From CAADGU01 sp964581605 (GTDB lineage: Bacteria; Chloroflexota; Anaerolineae; Promineifilales; Promineifilaceae): 31,973 nt of DNA. Made by a program: the position numbers and the translations under genes. Where the stretch lies: contig CAZOPF010000065.1 in NCBI GenBank assembly GCA_964581605.1, positions 1 through 31,973 of the forward strand, written 5' to 3'. This document shows positions 12,901 to 19,893 of the stretch, one piece after another. The notes beneath the pieces were generated by a model that made no database searches, had not been told where the DNA came from, and saw nothing but the letters and a program-made list of their open reading frames with translations. The first letter of the stretch is position 1. Each line of letters opens with the position of its first letter.

Positions 12901-13892
12901 GCCGTTGCCAACAGCAGCGCCGAATCTACCCCTTCCAGCGGCACAAAATAGACGCCATGCAAAAACAGCCCGTGCTGGTATGCCCGTTCGGCGGCCTGCA
13001 AAGCCAGCCGCGTTTTGCCCATACCGCCCGGCCCCACCAGGGTGACCAGGCGCGTTTCCGGTTGTTGCAGCAGCGTTTCAATGTGGGCCAGTTCCGCGGT
13101 ACGGCCGACAAAGGGGGTTGGCTGCGGTGGCAGATTGTGGGGCGGGGTGTTGTCGGCGGCGCGAATGCGGTCAAAGAGGGCGGTGGTTTCGGGAGAGGGG
13201 GGGACGCCCAGTTCCGCCTCCAACAGGCGGCGGCAGGTTTCGTATTGGGCCAGGGCGGCGCGGCGCTGCCCGCTGCGCGCCAGGGCCAGCATGAGCTGGC
13301 GGTGCGCTTCTTCGCGCCAGGCATCCAGCGCCAGTAAGCGGGTGGCGCTGTCTATGGCCCGGCCATATTCGCCCCGGCTGAGGTGATGGTCGGTGAGGGT
13401 GTGCAGGGTGTGCAGGGCCAGTTCGCGGTAACGTACCCGCTGCGCTAATGCCCATTCTTCAAATTCGGGGGCATCACGCACAAAAAATCCGGCCAAAAAA
13501 TCGCCGTGATACAGGGCCGCCGCCTGGCTCAGGTGGTCAAAGCGGTGGTGGGATTGGGCACGGCCGTTTTGCAGATGCGTTTCAAATTGGGCGGTGTCGA
13601 GGTGGCAGGCAGCGGTGGGGTTGAATTGCACGGCGTCGCGGGTGATGATCAGGTGCGAGTCCACCAGTTTGCGCAGATTGGTCAGGGTTTGGCGCAGATT
13701 GTTTTTGGCGTCGGCGTCAGACATTTCGCCCCAGAGCAGGGCGGCGAGCGCCTCGCGCTGATGAGCGCGGCGGGTGACGGCCAGGTAGGCCAGCAAGGCG
13801 GGCGCTTTGCTGGAGATAAAACCGGTTAGAGGCGTGTCATGCTGGCTAATTGTTAAGCCACCAAATAAGTGGATGTGAAGTACGGCCGTCAT
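9975..13892 (-). CDS. SARP/BTAD regulator-NB-ARC ATPase-TPR-Ser/Thr kinase fusion
   Basis: 1305 residues in four blocks. (1) A winged-helix OmpR/SARP-type DNA-binding domain (about 1-95) and BTAD helices (about 100-245). (2) A STAND NTPase: Walker A GPGGMGKT at 287-294, Walker B LLLALDNFEH (D364), TSRE at 391-394. (3) TPR repeats, about 690-950, with repeated N/A-LG-x-GDY/W-x-A patterns. (4) A complete Hanks-type kinase from about 1030: glycine loop GLIARGGMGEVY (1034-1045), lysine K1059, HRDLKPEN (1152-1159), DFG (1172-1174), SPE (1199-1201). All catalytic residues are present. It is likely a cytoplasmic signalling protein that can bind DNA, oligomerise on ATP and phosphorylate partners. The C-terminal kinase is the unusual part. 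Targets are unknown; it converges with the pilin gene. Confidence 0.9.
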   Translation of the reverse strand: MTAVLHIHLFGGLTISQHDTPLTGFISSKAPALLAYLAVTRRAHQREALAALLWGEMSDADAKNNLRQTLTNLRKLVDSHLIITRDAVQFNPTAACHLDTAQFETHLQNGRAQSHHRFDHLSQAAALYHGDFLAGFFVRDAPEFEEWALAQRVRYRELALHTLHTLTDHHLSRGEYGRAIDSATRLLALDAWREEAHRQLMLALARSGQRRAALAQYETCRRLLEAELGVPPSPETTALFDRIRAADNTPPHNLPPQPTPFVGRTAELAHIETLLQQPETRLVTLVGPGGMGKTRLALQAAERAYQHGLFLHGVYFVPLEGVDSALLLATAVAQAIGYHFSGKQDPTAQLLAHLQPKELLLALDNFEHLLAETHWLVRLLQHAPGVKLLLTSRETLNIQWEWPLALAGLTVPPTPDDQASAEFTAVQLFASRAHAIQPHFALTPETLSPIVQICQLVDGMPLALELAAAASRHYSCAEIAAAIAQNLDFLTSSYRDTPPRQRSLRAVFDYSWGLLTPPEQDLLSALSVFSGSFSQEAARQVCQATPPRLAALVDKSLLRRTGDGRYQLHHTLRQYAAQKRTDSTDLRQQHAAYYAGWLQQQEPLLNTPAQTAIFQAITADHDNIRAAWQVALAQVQLTWLTQGLQTLRTFYNIQSRLQEGEDWLAGTAVVLESLAAQTSDADHPVHQLLGKVLARRASFCAWLGQRTQAEALFQQALPLTRHFRDPAEVGFLLLNMGYLTVVTGDYETAEKQFQESVDCYRLAEESPGIADALSALGALHNITGDWVKAQRYLEESVALSRQLQDEDRLRSSLTNLGNVHYLTGNHAQAKMFYEEVLPLCQKVGDRLSEAIVLSNLGTLAQEAGDFALAEQQLQRGLALFQEAHHLQSVVQCNTNLAAVYREMGQFGRAQQVLQEALAQAISQQYEYLIPLVMYEIGMLYVATGRREQALPLLWWVTQHPAVQAENRLKAEALLAETWTNWSPEKITAVQQHSQTVNPTAVLTNLAALTLPSEAAATLPVSLSPIDAERFTIQGLIARGGMGEVYRATDSHTGQPVAIKRLLPHLLSPDSEAIARFQREAEVLRRLNHPNIVQIITTLETAGQMMIVMEYVPGGSLRELLSTGNLLPLPQSLTIALELADALARAHHLQIIHRDLKPENVLLAADGTPRLSDFGIAGLAHSGSHLTEQGATLGTFAYMSPEACRGERLTAQTDIWSFGVLLYEMLTGCNPFEKGHVAATVTAVLHDALPPVLNARPDVPPTLGSLLEQLLMKESASRLGSMRQAAAVLEHVRSHLYDDRKHGPEI

Positions 13893-13940
13893 CGCTATCC
13901 TACGGAACTTGTCTGATCACCCTTCCTAAATAACCGCGCA

Positions 13941-14006
13941 GTAATGATGTAATTGAGTAATTGGGTAATTAGCCGCTTCCATTACTTAATTACCCAATTA
14001 CCCAAT
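13941..14006. repeat. Word-hairpin (word GTAATTGGGTAATT)
   Basis: GTAATGATGTAATTGAGTAA and TTGGGTAATT at 13941-13970 are mirrored by ATTACTTAATTACCCAATTA and CCCAAT at 13981-14006. It lies between the divergent-side promoter region of the kinase gene and the 3' end of the nucleotidyltransferase gene. A fragment of the same word (TTAATTACCCAACTAC) recurs at 14533-14548. Confidence 0.75.
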
Positions 14007-14039
14007 CGCTAACTTATTTGCAAACGATCACTAAACGGA

Positions 14040-14363
14040 TCAAATAGTAATAATCACTCCTTCACGACGGGCGATCTCAATGATAGGGCTGCTGTTGTCG
14101 CTTTGATATTGAAGCTGCCCAACAGGGATCGGTTCAATGCGATTATCTGTTTGAGCAGCAACACGCCAGAGCAGGTTCACATCTTCCCGGCGGCGCTGAC
14201 CATCAAACTGTGCCGATACAACTAAGAGGTCAATGTCACTCCATTTATGTGGCTGCCCCTTGGCCCAGGAGCCGAAGAGAACGCCGTACTGCACGGGAAT
14301 ACCCCGCTGCGTTAAAAGGCGCAGGTATTGTTTTACGGAGTTGATAACTGATTCTTCAGCCAT
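14040..14363 (-). CDS. MNT-type nucleotidyltransferase (MntA-like antitoxin)
   Basis: 107 residues with the minimal nucleotidyltransferase core: VLFGSWAKGQPHKWSDIDLL near residues 28-47, i.e. GS followed about ten residues later by DxD. In HEPN/MNT pairs the MNT protein AMPylates or otherwise blocks the HEPN RNase. It differs from MntA at 21604 by a longer C-terminal part (IPVGQLQYQSDNSSPIIEIA). The ATG at 14363 has a very good ribosome site (AGGAGGTG) that lies inside the 3' end of the upstream HEPN remnant. Since that partner is broken, this may be an orphan antitoxin. Confidence 0.8.
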   Translation of the reverse strand: MAEESVINSVKQYLRLLTQRGIPVQYGVLFGSWAKGQPHKWSDIDLLVVSAQFDGQRRREDVNLLWRVAAQTDNRIEPIPVGQLQYQSDNSSPIIEIARREGVIITI

Positions 14364-14487
14364 TCATACACCTCCTGAGCACGAGCCAGATATTCATTTG
14401 CCTCTGTTGGCGATGGGGTGAGGTGAGTAAATCTGGATAACGCCCCTCTAAATTAAAAGCGTTCATATGGGCTTTCCACTCGTTCGT
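14333..14487 (-). pseudogene. Frameshifted, truncated HEPN domain gene (hepT-like remnant)
   Basis: Minus-strand translation from 14487 gives EWKAHMNAFNLEGRYPD in one frame. After a shift of one reading frame near 14424-14432 it continues as HLTPSPTEANEYLARAQEVY, then EWLKNQLSTP and TAA (14335-14333). The NAFNLEGRYPD block and the helical EANEYLARAQEVYEWL end match the C-terminal half of HEPN domain proteins. The N-terminal half is missing, and the break point coincides with the start of repeat copy 2 (14488). The 3' end overlaps the MNT gene by 31 bp, the expected arrangement for a HEPN/MNT pair. Too short and broken to be functional. Confidence 0.7.
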
Positions 14488-14532
14488 GCCAGACACCCGA
14501 TTTCTTTGAGAAATCGGATGTCTGGTTGCGAC
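14488..14532 (+). repeat. Palindromic repeat element, copy 2
   Basis: Nearly perfect inverted repeat: CCAGACACCCGATTTCT and AGAAATCGGATGTCTGG around a short TTG centre, with the tail TTGCGAC. Same orientation and tail as copy 1 at 703-746 (TGGCGAC). It sits exactly at the break of the HEPN remnant. A diverged piece (AACCCGATTTCATTGAA) may exist near 28651. Confidence 0.65.
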
Positions 14533-14625
14533 TTAATTACCCAACTACGTTCTCAATAAATGATCTCTAAATGATCGCTATTTAAGATGGGCAAAGATTA
14601 ACACAGTTAACCGGGAAGGGAAAGA

Positions 14626-14850
14626 ATGGAAGGAAATTTTGGAAAGCGGCCACTTCGACGCACAGAGCAGGCGTTGCGCCATCACAGTTTCATCCTCAGT
14701 TTGTGGCCGGAAGGGGGTGCGCAACCGAACGCCCCGCCCGTCTGGCGTTACAGCCTGGAAGACCCGCACACAGGGGAACGGCGCGGCTTCAAAGAGTTGG
14801 CGGAATTGATGCGCTTTTTGGAGGAATGGACGGCCGTGTCGCCAGAGTAA
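14626..14850 (+). CDS. Small protein of unknown function
   Basis: 74 residues, starting after GGGAAGGGAAAGA, a good ribosome site. The middle reads FILSLWPEGG and the second half WRYSLEDPHTGERRGFKEL then a helix LMRFLEEW. The LEDPxTGERRGFxxLxELxxFL pattern is one I associate with small conserved proteins in Chloroflexota, where it is read as a short beta-meander plus helix. There is no membrane segment. It stands alone, 67 bp before the redox cluster on the same strand. Function not recognised. Confidence 0.6.
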   Translation: MEGNFGKRPLRRTEQALRHHSFILSLWPEGGAQPNAPPVWRYSLEDPHTGERRGFKELAELMRFLEEWTAVSPE

Positions 14851-14917
14851 ACGTCATTTGACGAATAACTGAAAACCCGTTTGAAAAAACGATCAAATTC
14901 AAAAAAGGAGATTTCTG

Positions 14918-15370
14918 ATGAAAAAATTACAGTGGTGGTTCCGTATTGTGGGCGTGTTTTACCTGCTCTTGACTCTGATGAACGTCTATTTCCTGTTTTT
15001 GGCTGACGGTAATCAAATGTTTGCCGATACCCTGCCCGCACCAATGAACACCGAACCGTTGGCGGTGCGTGCCTTTATGGATGCCTGGCTGGTGTTCGTG
15101 CTTGAATTAGGCGTTCTGGGCGCCATGGCGCTGGTTGCTTCACGAGCGCCGTTGCAAAATAAAATCATGGTCTGGGTCATCATCTGGGCTGAGGTGTTTC
15201 GCGGTATTTTGGCTGATGGCATTTGGATTATGCGCGGCTATGACGCTGGCAGTTACATTCCCTTCATTGTGATTCATTTGATCGTGATAGTTAGCGGCTT
15301 GTGGGCTATGCGGCAGGCGCAGGCGGAAATGGAAACGGCCGTGTCGCCCAACCTGGCTGCGGGTGATTAA
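14918..15370 (+). CDS. BphX-like four-helix membrane protein
   Basis: 150 residues with four predicted membrane helices (about 5-28, 52-72, 82-102 and 108-130). The N-terminus WFRIVGVFYLLLTLMNVYFL and the DAWLVFVLELGVLGAM segment recall the BphX-like family of small integral membrane proteins of unknown role. The ribosome site AAAAAAGGAGATTTCTG is good. The stop at 15370 is followed at once by the cupredoxin gene and then a di-heme cytochrome c, so it may be a membrane partner of that electron-transfer unit. The family call is from memory of the sequence pattern. Confidence 0.6.
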   Translation: MKKLQWWFRIVGVFYLLLTLMNVYFLFLADGNQMFADTLPAPMNTEPLAVRAFMDAWLVFVLELGVLGAMALVASRAPLQNKIMVWVIIWAEVFRGILADGIWIMRGYDAGSYIPFIVIHLIVIVSGLWAMRQAQAEMETAVSPNLAAGD

Positions 15371-15371
15371 G

Positions 15372-15725
15372 ATGATGTGGCGCAAACGGCCGTTTAGCTT
15401 CCTGATGATGCTGTCCCTGCTCCCGCTGCTGGCTGGCTGTGGCCTGGGCGAACGCGCCAAGACCATCCAAACCGAGGGGATGCGCTTTGTGCAGGATGAG
15501 GTGCGGGTGAAAGCCGGCCAGCCGGTGACGCTGCGCGTGGTTAACCGGGACGGTTACGCCCACGCCTTCGACCTGGACGAATTTGGCATCCACACCCCGC
15601 TGGCCGCCAACGAAGCGGTGGAAATCACCTTTATGGCGGAAGAGAACGGCCGTTACACCTTTTATTGCAGTTCCCCCGGCCACCAGGCTGCCGGCATGTC
15701 CGGTACGCTAATTGTGGAACCGTAG
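15372..15725 (+). CDS. Cupredoxin-domain lipoprotein
   Basis: 117 residues from ATG 15372 (ATG 15375 is also possible). A basic start and hydrophobic segment end in the lipobox LLAGC (C23), so it is probably a lipid-anchored exported protein. The remaining part is a plastocyanin-like beta sandwich: QDEVRVKAGQPVTLRVVNRD, then YAHAFD with H64, and a C-terminal cluster FYCSSPGHQAAGM giving C99, H104 and M109. That is a complete type 1 copper set, as in small blue copper proteins. It begins one base after the stop of the BphX-like gene and precedes a di-heme cytochrome c, suggesting electron carriage between membrane and cytochrome. Confidence 0.8.
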   Translation: MMWRKRPFSFLMMLSLLPLLAGCGLGERAKTIQTEGMRFVQDEVRVKAGQPVTLRVVNRDGYAHAFDLDEFGIHTPLAANEAVEITFMAEENGRYTFYCSSPGHQAAGMSGTLIVEP

Positions 15726-15756
15726 GTGCAACGCACTTCCAAAGTGCGTTGCACCT
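15724..15756. repeat. Perfect 15-bp hairpin after the cupredoxin gene
   Basis: AGGTGCAACGCACTT, CCA, AAGTGCGTTGCACCT: a perfect 15-bp stem with a three-base loop that starts at the cupredoxin stop codon. The hairpin at 16785-16817 is a sister (AGGTGTGACGCACTT...AAGTGCGTCGCACCT) with compensating changes. No U-tract follows. Confidence 0.8.
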
Positions 15757-15786
15757 GGCGACAAAACTAATTCAAGGAGAGACAAC

Positions 15787-16770
15787 ATGATTGGCAATAT
15801 GTTGATTTTATTGGTTGTAATTGGTCTGGCGGTATTGTTTGGCTGGTTGACTTACCGCGCCATCCGCGCCAAAAAGCTGTGGGTGAAAATTGTGGGCGGA
15901 TTGGGCGCGGGGCTGCTGACGCTGCTCTTTGTCGCCATCGCCCTCGCGGGCGCCAAGGGCATGGCCGACACCTACTTCCCCGGCGCAGACCCGGCGCCCG
16001 ACCTGACGGTAGCCGGTACGCCGGAGCAGATCGCCCGCGGCGAATACCTGGTCAACATCGCCTGCGTTGGCTGCCACAGCCAGGTGGGGCCGGACGGCCG
16101 TCCCACGGGAGAGCATCCACTCAGCGGTGGCTGGAACATCGCCGAAGCGGAAGGGTTTGGCTTCATCGGCGACATGGTGGCCGAGAACCTGACACCGGGC
16201 GGCAAACTGGCCGGTTACAGCGACGGCGAACTGTTCCGCGTCCTGCGCTACAGTATTGACCAGCAGGGAGATAAACTGGGCATGATGTCCTTCTTGCCCT
16301 ACCGCGAGATGAGCAACGAGGATACCGAGGCCATTATCGCCTACCTGCGCTCGCTGCCGCCTACGCCCACCACCGGCGTTACCGGCGACAAGCTGAGTTT
16401 CCTGGGCGCGGTCATGTCCGGGGCGGGCATGTTTGGAGAGGCGCCCCCACCGGCGCCAGCCGTCGTCACCGCGCCGCCGCAGGGTGTGAATGCGGAATAC
16501 GGCAAATATGTGGCTACCTTTGGCGAATGCCGCGGCTGCCATGGCCCCGATGCCACCGGCACGCCCGCCACGTCGGTCAGCGCCGCCATTCCCAACCCGC
16601 GCCCGCTGGTGAGTACGATCAGCCAGGAGCAGTTCGCTGAAATGATGCGCAGCGGTGTGAAGCCGGACGGCCAACCGTTCCCGGAGACCATGCCCTGGCA
16701 AAACGCCAGCAAGATGAACGACGATGACCTGGCGGCCCTGTATGCCTATCTGACCGCGCCGGTAGAATGA
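15787..16770 (+). CDS. Membrane-anchored di-heme cytochrome c
   Basis: 327 residues from ATG 15787, with AAGGAG nine bases upstream. Two N-terminal membrane helices (about 3-24 and 33-55) are followed by two class I cytochrome c domains with heme motifs CVGCH (93-97) and CRGCH (248-252), separated by a Pro/Ala linker (about 219-232, PPPAPAVVTAPP). Candidate distal methionines are in GMMSFLPYREM (166-167 region) and ETMPWQN. The first domain has the ENLTPGGKLAGYSDGEL segment typical of gluconate-dehydrogenase/alcohol-dehydrogenase-type cytochrome subunits. It sits in a cluster with a cupredoxin lipoprotein and a BphX-like protein, so an electron-transfer role at the outer face of the membrane is likely; donor and acceptor are unknown. 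Confidence 0.85.
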   Translation: MIGNMLILLVVIGLAVLFGWLTYRAIRAKKLWVKIVGGLGAGLLTLLFVAIALAGAKGMADTYFPGADPAPDLTVAGTPEQIARGEYLVNIACVGCHSQVGPDGRPTGEHPLSGGWNIAEAEGFGFIGDMVAENLTPGGKLAGYSDGELFRVLRYSIDQQGDKLGMMSFLPYREMSNEDTEAIIAYLRSLPPTPTTGVTGDKLSFLGAVMSGAGMFGEAPPPAPAVVTAPPQGVNAEYGKYVATFGECRGCHGPDATGTPATSVSAAIPNPRPLVSTISQEQFAEMMRSGVKPDGQPFPETMPWQNASKMNDDDLAALYAYLTAPVE

Positions 16771-16784
16771 CGAAATCAGGTGTC

Positions 16785-16817
16785 AGGTGTGACGCACTTT
16801 TGAAGTGCGTCGCACCT
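16785..16817. repeat. 15-bp hairpin after the cytochrome gene, sister of the one at 15724
   Basis: AGGTGTGACGCACTT, TTG, AAGTGCGTCGCACCT; fourteen Watson-Crick pairs and one G-U. Compared with the hairpin at 15724 the stem changes occur on both arms (CAACG/CGTTG against TGACG/CGTCG), so the fold rather than the bases is kept. A perfect 18-base palindrome AGGCAACGGCCGTTGCCT (16840-16857) containing the octamer follows before the cupin gene. Confidence 0.75.
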
Positions 16818-16887
16818 GGAAGATGATGCTTGAGATTGAGGCAACGGCCGTTGCCTGAGCAACAGTTACACCAATAAGGAACATAAA

Positions 16888-17382
16888 ATGTCTGAAAACG
16901 GTTTACTCCCTGTCATTCTTACCCCTGGCGAAGGGCAGCTATTTAACGCCCTGGGGGTCTCTCTTTTATTCAAAACCACTGGCGCCGACTCCGGCGGACA
17001 GTGGTTCGTGATGGAATACGCCGCTCCGCCCAACTTCCCTGGGCCGCCTCCGCACTGGCATAAGGTAATGACCGAGATTTTTTACGTAGTGGAAGGGAAG
17101 ATTACCTTTCGTGTGGGTGAACAAACCCTGGAAGTTGGGCCGGGTGGGTATGCTTACGTACCACCGGGTACAGTACATGGTTTTTCCAACCAGACGGGCG
17201 TGCCCGCAAAATTTTTGGGGATTGCCACGCCCGCCATCCTGGAGCAATATTTTTACGAAATGATGGAACTGGTCAAAAACGAACCCCAGTGGCCGCCCCA
17301 AGATATGGGCAAGATCATTACGCTGATGGCAAAGTACGACACGTTCCAACCAGAGTCGGCATCACCGCCTAACCAAAGGTGA
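16888..17382 (+). CDS. Cupin domain protein
   Basis: 164 residues. Cupin motif 1 is visible as GPPPHWHKVMTEIFYVVEG (residues about 51-69, with HxH and a downstream Glu) and motif 2 as VPPGTVHGFSN with its His. So the metal site (two His, one Glu, one His) is complete. The overall pattern recalls quercetin-dioxygenase-like single-domain cupins, but the substrate is unknown. A C-terminal helix (ILEQYFYEMMELV) is as in that subgroup. ATAAGGAACATAAA precedes the ATG. Its stop overlaps the start region of the PNPOx-like gene, so the two are probably co-transcribed. Confidence 0.8.
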   Translation: MSENGLLPVILTPGEGQLFNALGVSLLFKTTGADSGGQWFVMEYAAPPNFPGPPPHWHKVMTEIFYVVEGKITFRVGEQTLEVGPGGYAYVPPGTVHGFSNQTGVPAKFLGIATPAILEQYFYEMMELVKNEPQWPPQDMGKIITLMAKYDTFQPESASPPNQR

Positions 17383-18336
17383 ATGATGAACAGTGAAATA
17401 AGCACCAATACCCTGGCACGACCCGATGTGGTTGGCAACTTTTTGCTGACCGAGTTTATTACCCTGACCCGCAGCGGCGCGCCGGTGTGCTGGCCGGTGT
17501 TGTGTGAATTTGTAGGTAGGCGCATCGTTGTCTCCACCCCGTATATTTTCCCGACCAAGGCCCACAATGCCCGGCGCAACCCCCAAGTAGCGGCTTTCTT
17601 CTCTGATCCGGCGGCCGCAGCCAGCCCTGGCGATTATCCATATGTGCTGGTGCAAGGCCAGGCCGAGGTGTTTGACCAGGATTTGCAGGCCAATACCGAA
17701 CGCTTCTTCGATGGCATGTTGCGCTTTCCCAAGACGCCTGGCTATTACAAGCTGTTGCTGCGTATTCCCGGCCTGATGCAATCTTACGTGGGTTACATGG
17801 CCCGCATCTACATCGAAATCACGCCGCAGCGCGATGTCGTGTGGCCGCGGGGAACAGAACCGCCCACAGCCTTACACGCTGTTCGTCCGGCAGCGTTCAC
17901 CCCGGCGCCCGGCATCCGCCTACCGGCGCAGGTGGAAAGCTGGCTGCCCCGCTACACCGAGCCGCCGGTATTGGCGTTTGTGGATGAAGCGGGTTATCCG
18001 GCGGCCGCGCGGGTGCAGGCCACGTTGGAACGGGAGCGGGTAGTCATCCAGAACGGCATAGCCACCAGCGAGGGTGCGCCGGCCAGCCTGACCTATCACC
18101 GGGTCGCCGCTGACATGATGTCCAATGACAGCTTTATGATTCGCGGCCATTTTGACGCCGACGGCAACCTGGTTCCCGAAAAGGTGGTGGGCTGGCAAGG
18201 CAGCGAGGATGATCGCGGCGCGGGCAGTAAAAAGGCGACCAAAATGTTGGGCGATTGGCGCAAACAGCTAACAGCGCAACTGGCAGAAGAAGAACGGCCG
18301 TTACCCCGTGTACGGCCGTCTGCCCACCGAAAATAA
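17383..18336 (+). CDS. Pyridoxamine 5'-phosphate oxidase-like FMN-binding protein
   Basis: 317 residues. The N-terminal half (about 15-150) fits a PNPOx-like split barrel: FITLTRSGAPVCWPVLCEFV, then IVVSTPYIFPTKAHNARRNP and AAFFSDPAA, then YVLVQGQAEVFD. These are the strands that hold flavin or F420 in this superfamily. A second half (about 180-300) repeats barrel-like strands (PPVLAFVDEAGYPAAARVQA). It could be a flavin or F420-dependent oxidoreductase or a heme-related binding protein; the true substrate cannot be told. It starts directly after the cupin stop (AAAGGTGAATG) and is followed 12 bp later by a membrane protein gene. Confidence 0.7.
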   Translation: MMNSEISTNTLARPDVVGNFLLTEFITLTRSGAPVCWPVLCEFVGRRIVVSTPYIFPTKAHNARRNPQVAAFFSDPAAAASPGDYPYVLVQGQAEVFDQDLQANTERFFDGMLRFPKTPGYYKLLLRIPGLMQSYVGYMARIYIEITPQRDVVWPRGTEPPTALHAVRPAAFTPAPGIRLPAQVESWLPRYTEPPVLAFVDEAGYPAAARVQATLERERVVIQNGIATSEGAPASLTYHRVAADMMSNDSFMIRGHFDADGNLVPEKVVGWQGSEDDRGAGSKKATKMLGDWRKQLTAQLAEEERPLPRVRPSAHRK

Positions 18337-18348
18337 GCTGTAAAACCA

Positions 18349-18984
18349 ATGGGTACCGCAAACCAACTCTCCCATTTTCGCCCGCTGGGTATCGCCCTGT
18401 TGGTAACGGTGATTGTTTTCATGATCGGAGCATTTTCGGCGGCCTACTTCCGCCAATGGCCGCTGCCTAATACCCCGCTGGAAAAGCTGACGCTTATTGC
18501 CAATGACCAGATGGGCTGGACGGCGCAGGCGATATTGTTTCCGGTGGCCTATTTGGCAACGGCCGTTATCTTCGCCCTGATTACCGCCCAATTACCGGCC
18601 TCCGGCCCGCGCTGGCTGGCCGCGGCCGCTACCCTGCTCTTTTTTGCTGGTTTTCTCTGCTGGCTACCCATCAGCATAGACCGCCTGCAATTGGGGGCCA
18701 ATGCTGCTGAATTGATCCGCACCTACAATCCGGCCGCGCCGCCAGCCATCATGGTCAATGTTCGTGGGGTCTTTTGGGCAAGCACGCTGTTCATCCTGGC
18801 CGCGCTGGCCCTGATGGGCGCGGCGCTGGCGCTGGCAGGTGTATTGCCCGTGCTGGGCTGGGTGGTGCTGGGCACGGCCGTTGCCGCAGCCATCATCGGC
18901 GCACTGGTCTGGGGCGATTGGCCACCGTTTATGAGCTACATCATTGTGTTGGTGCTGGCAATGGGGTTGATGCGCACGGGGTAA
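18349..18984 (+). CDS. Multi-pass membrane protein of unknown function
   Basis: 211 residues with six likely membrane helices (about 13-34, 58-79, 85-108, 139-160, 163-184, 189-208). Charged residues are few and there is no recognisable catalytic motif. It follows the PNPOx-like gene by 12 bp on the same strand, and a C-terminal MRTG ends at an octamer-bearing stop region. It may act with the flavoprotein upstream, but I do not recognise the family. No clear ribosome site is seen upstream (TAAAACCA). Confidence 0.6.
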   Translation: MGTANQLSHFRPLGIALLVTVIVFMIGAFSAAYFRQWPLPNTPLEKLTLIANDQMGWTAQAILFPVAYLATAVIFALITAQLPASGPRWLAAAATLLFFAGFLCWLPISIDRLQLGANAAELIRTYNPAAPPAIMVNVRGVFWASTLFILAALALMGAALALAGVLPVLGWVVLGTAVAAAIIGALVWGDWPPFMSYIIVLVLAMGLMRTG

Positions 18985-19018
18985 CGGCCGTTGCCCCCCA
19001 AGGTGCTAAACTTACGGC

Positions 19019-19831
19019 ATGTACGATATTTCACACACGATCACAGATGGCATCGAGCGGATTGTTTACACACCACACACGCGCCGCTTTGAAACGCCGA
19101 TTGTGATGCAGCACGGCATGTGGCACGGGGCGTGGTGTTGGCAGGGGTGGCAGGAACTGCTGGCCGAATGGGGCTGGGAGAGCCACGCCCACAGTCTGCC
19201 CGGCCATGCCGGTTCGCCCATGCAGCGGCCGATTCGCTGGTGTACACTCGGTTATTATTTGCAATTCCTGAAGGCGGAGATTGACCGGATGGCGCATAAG
19301 CCCATTTTGATGGGGCACAGCATGGGCGGCGCGCTAACGCAGTGGGTATTAAAGGAGCGGGACGATTTGCCAGCGGCCGTATTGGTCGCCCCCTGGTTGT
19401 CGCACAGTATGGTTGGCCCCATTTTGCAGACCATTCCGCGCGACCCTGGCGGTTTTGCCCGCTGTACGCTGCATCTGACGACGACGCCGTTGGTGCGCAA
19501 TCCGTTCCGGTCAGCGCAGATGTTTATTCACGAGGGGGCCACCTTTTCACCCGAAGAATTGCATGAAAAGCTGGGGCCGGAATCACTGTGGGTGCTGCTG
19601 CAATATAACCCGCTGCTGTGGCGGCCGGCCAAACGGCTGAAAACGCCGCTGCTCTGGCTGGCGGGGGCGGCGGATACGCTGATTCCAGAAACGGCCGAGG
19701 CGAAATCAGCGCGACATTATGGGGCGACGTATGAGGTTGTGCCGGAAGCGGGGCATAATGTGATGATGGAGAAGAGTTGGCGGGAGACGGCCGTTCTCAT
19801 TCATAACTGGCTGGTGGAGCGGGTGGGGTAA
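19019..19831 (+). CDS. Alpha/beta hydrolase
   Basis: 270 residues, cytoplasmic. Features: oxyanion-side HGMWHGAWCWQGW (32-44), nucleophile elbow GHSMGG with S101, acid in GAADTLIPE near 220, and histidine in EAGHNVMME near 246-254. The complete triad and the HGxWHGAWCW strand fit the esterase/lipase-like members of the fold. Substrate not predictable. It lies 34 bp after the membrane protein and precedes the J-domain gene; no obvious Shine-Dalgarno (CTAAACTTACGGC). Confidence 0.85.
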   Translation: MYDISHTITDGIERIVYTPHTRRFETPIVMQHGMWHGAWCWQGWQELLAEWGWESHAHSLPGHAGSPMQRPIRWCTLGYYLQFLKAEIDRMAHKPILMGHSMGGALTQWVLKERDDLPAAVLVAPWLSHSMVGPILQTIPRDPGGFARCTLHLTTTPLVRNPFRSAQMFIHEGATFSPEELHEKLGPESLWVLLQYNPLLWRPAKRLKTPLLWLAGAADTLIPETAEAKSARHYGATYEVVPEAGHNVMMEKSWRETAVLIHNWLVERVG

Positions 19832-19893
19832 CGGCCGTTACGCCTTTCCCCCCATTTTTCGGCGCGCCCGGCGCTTTTGGCTACAATACGGGC

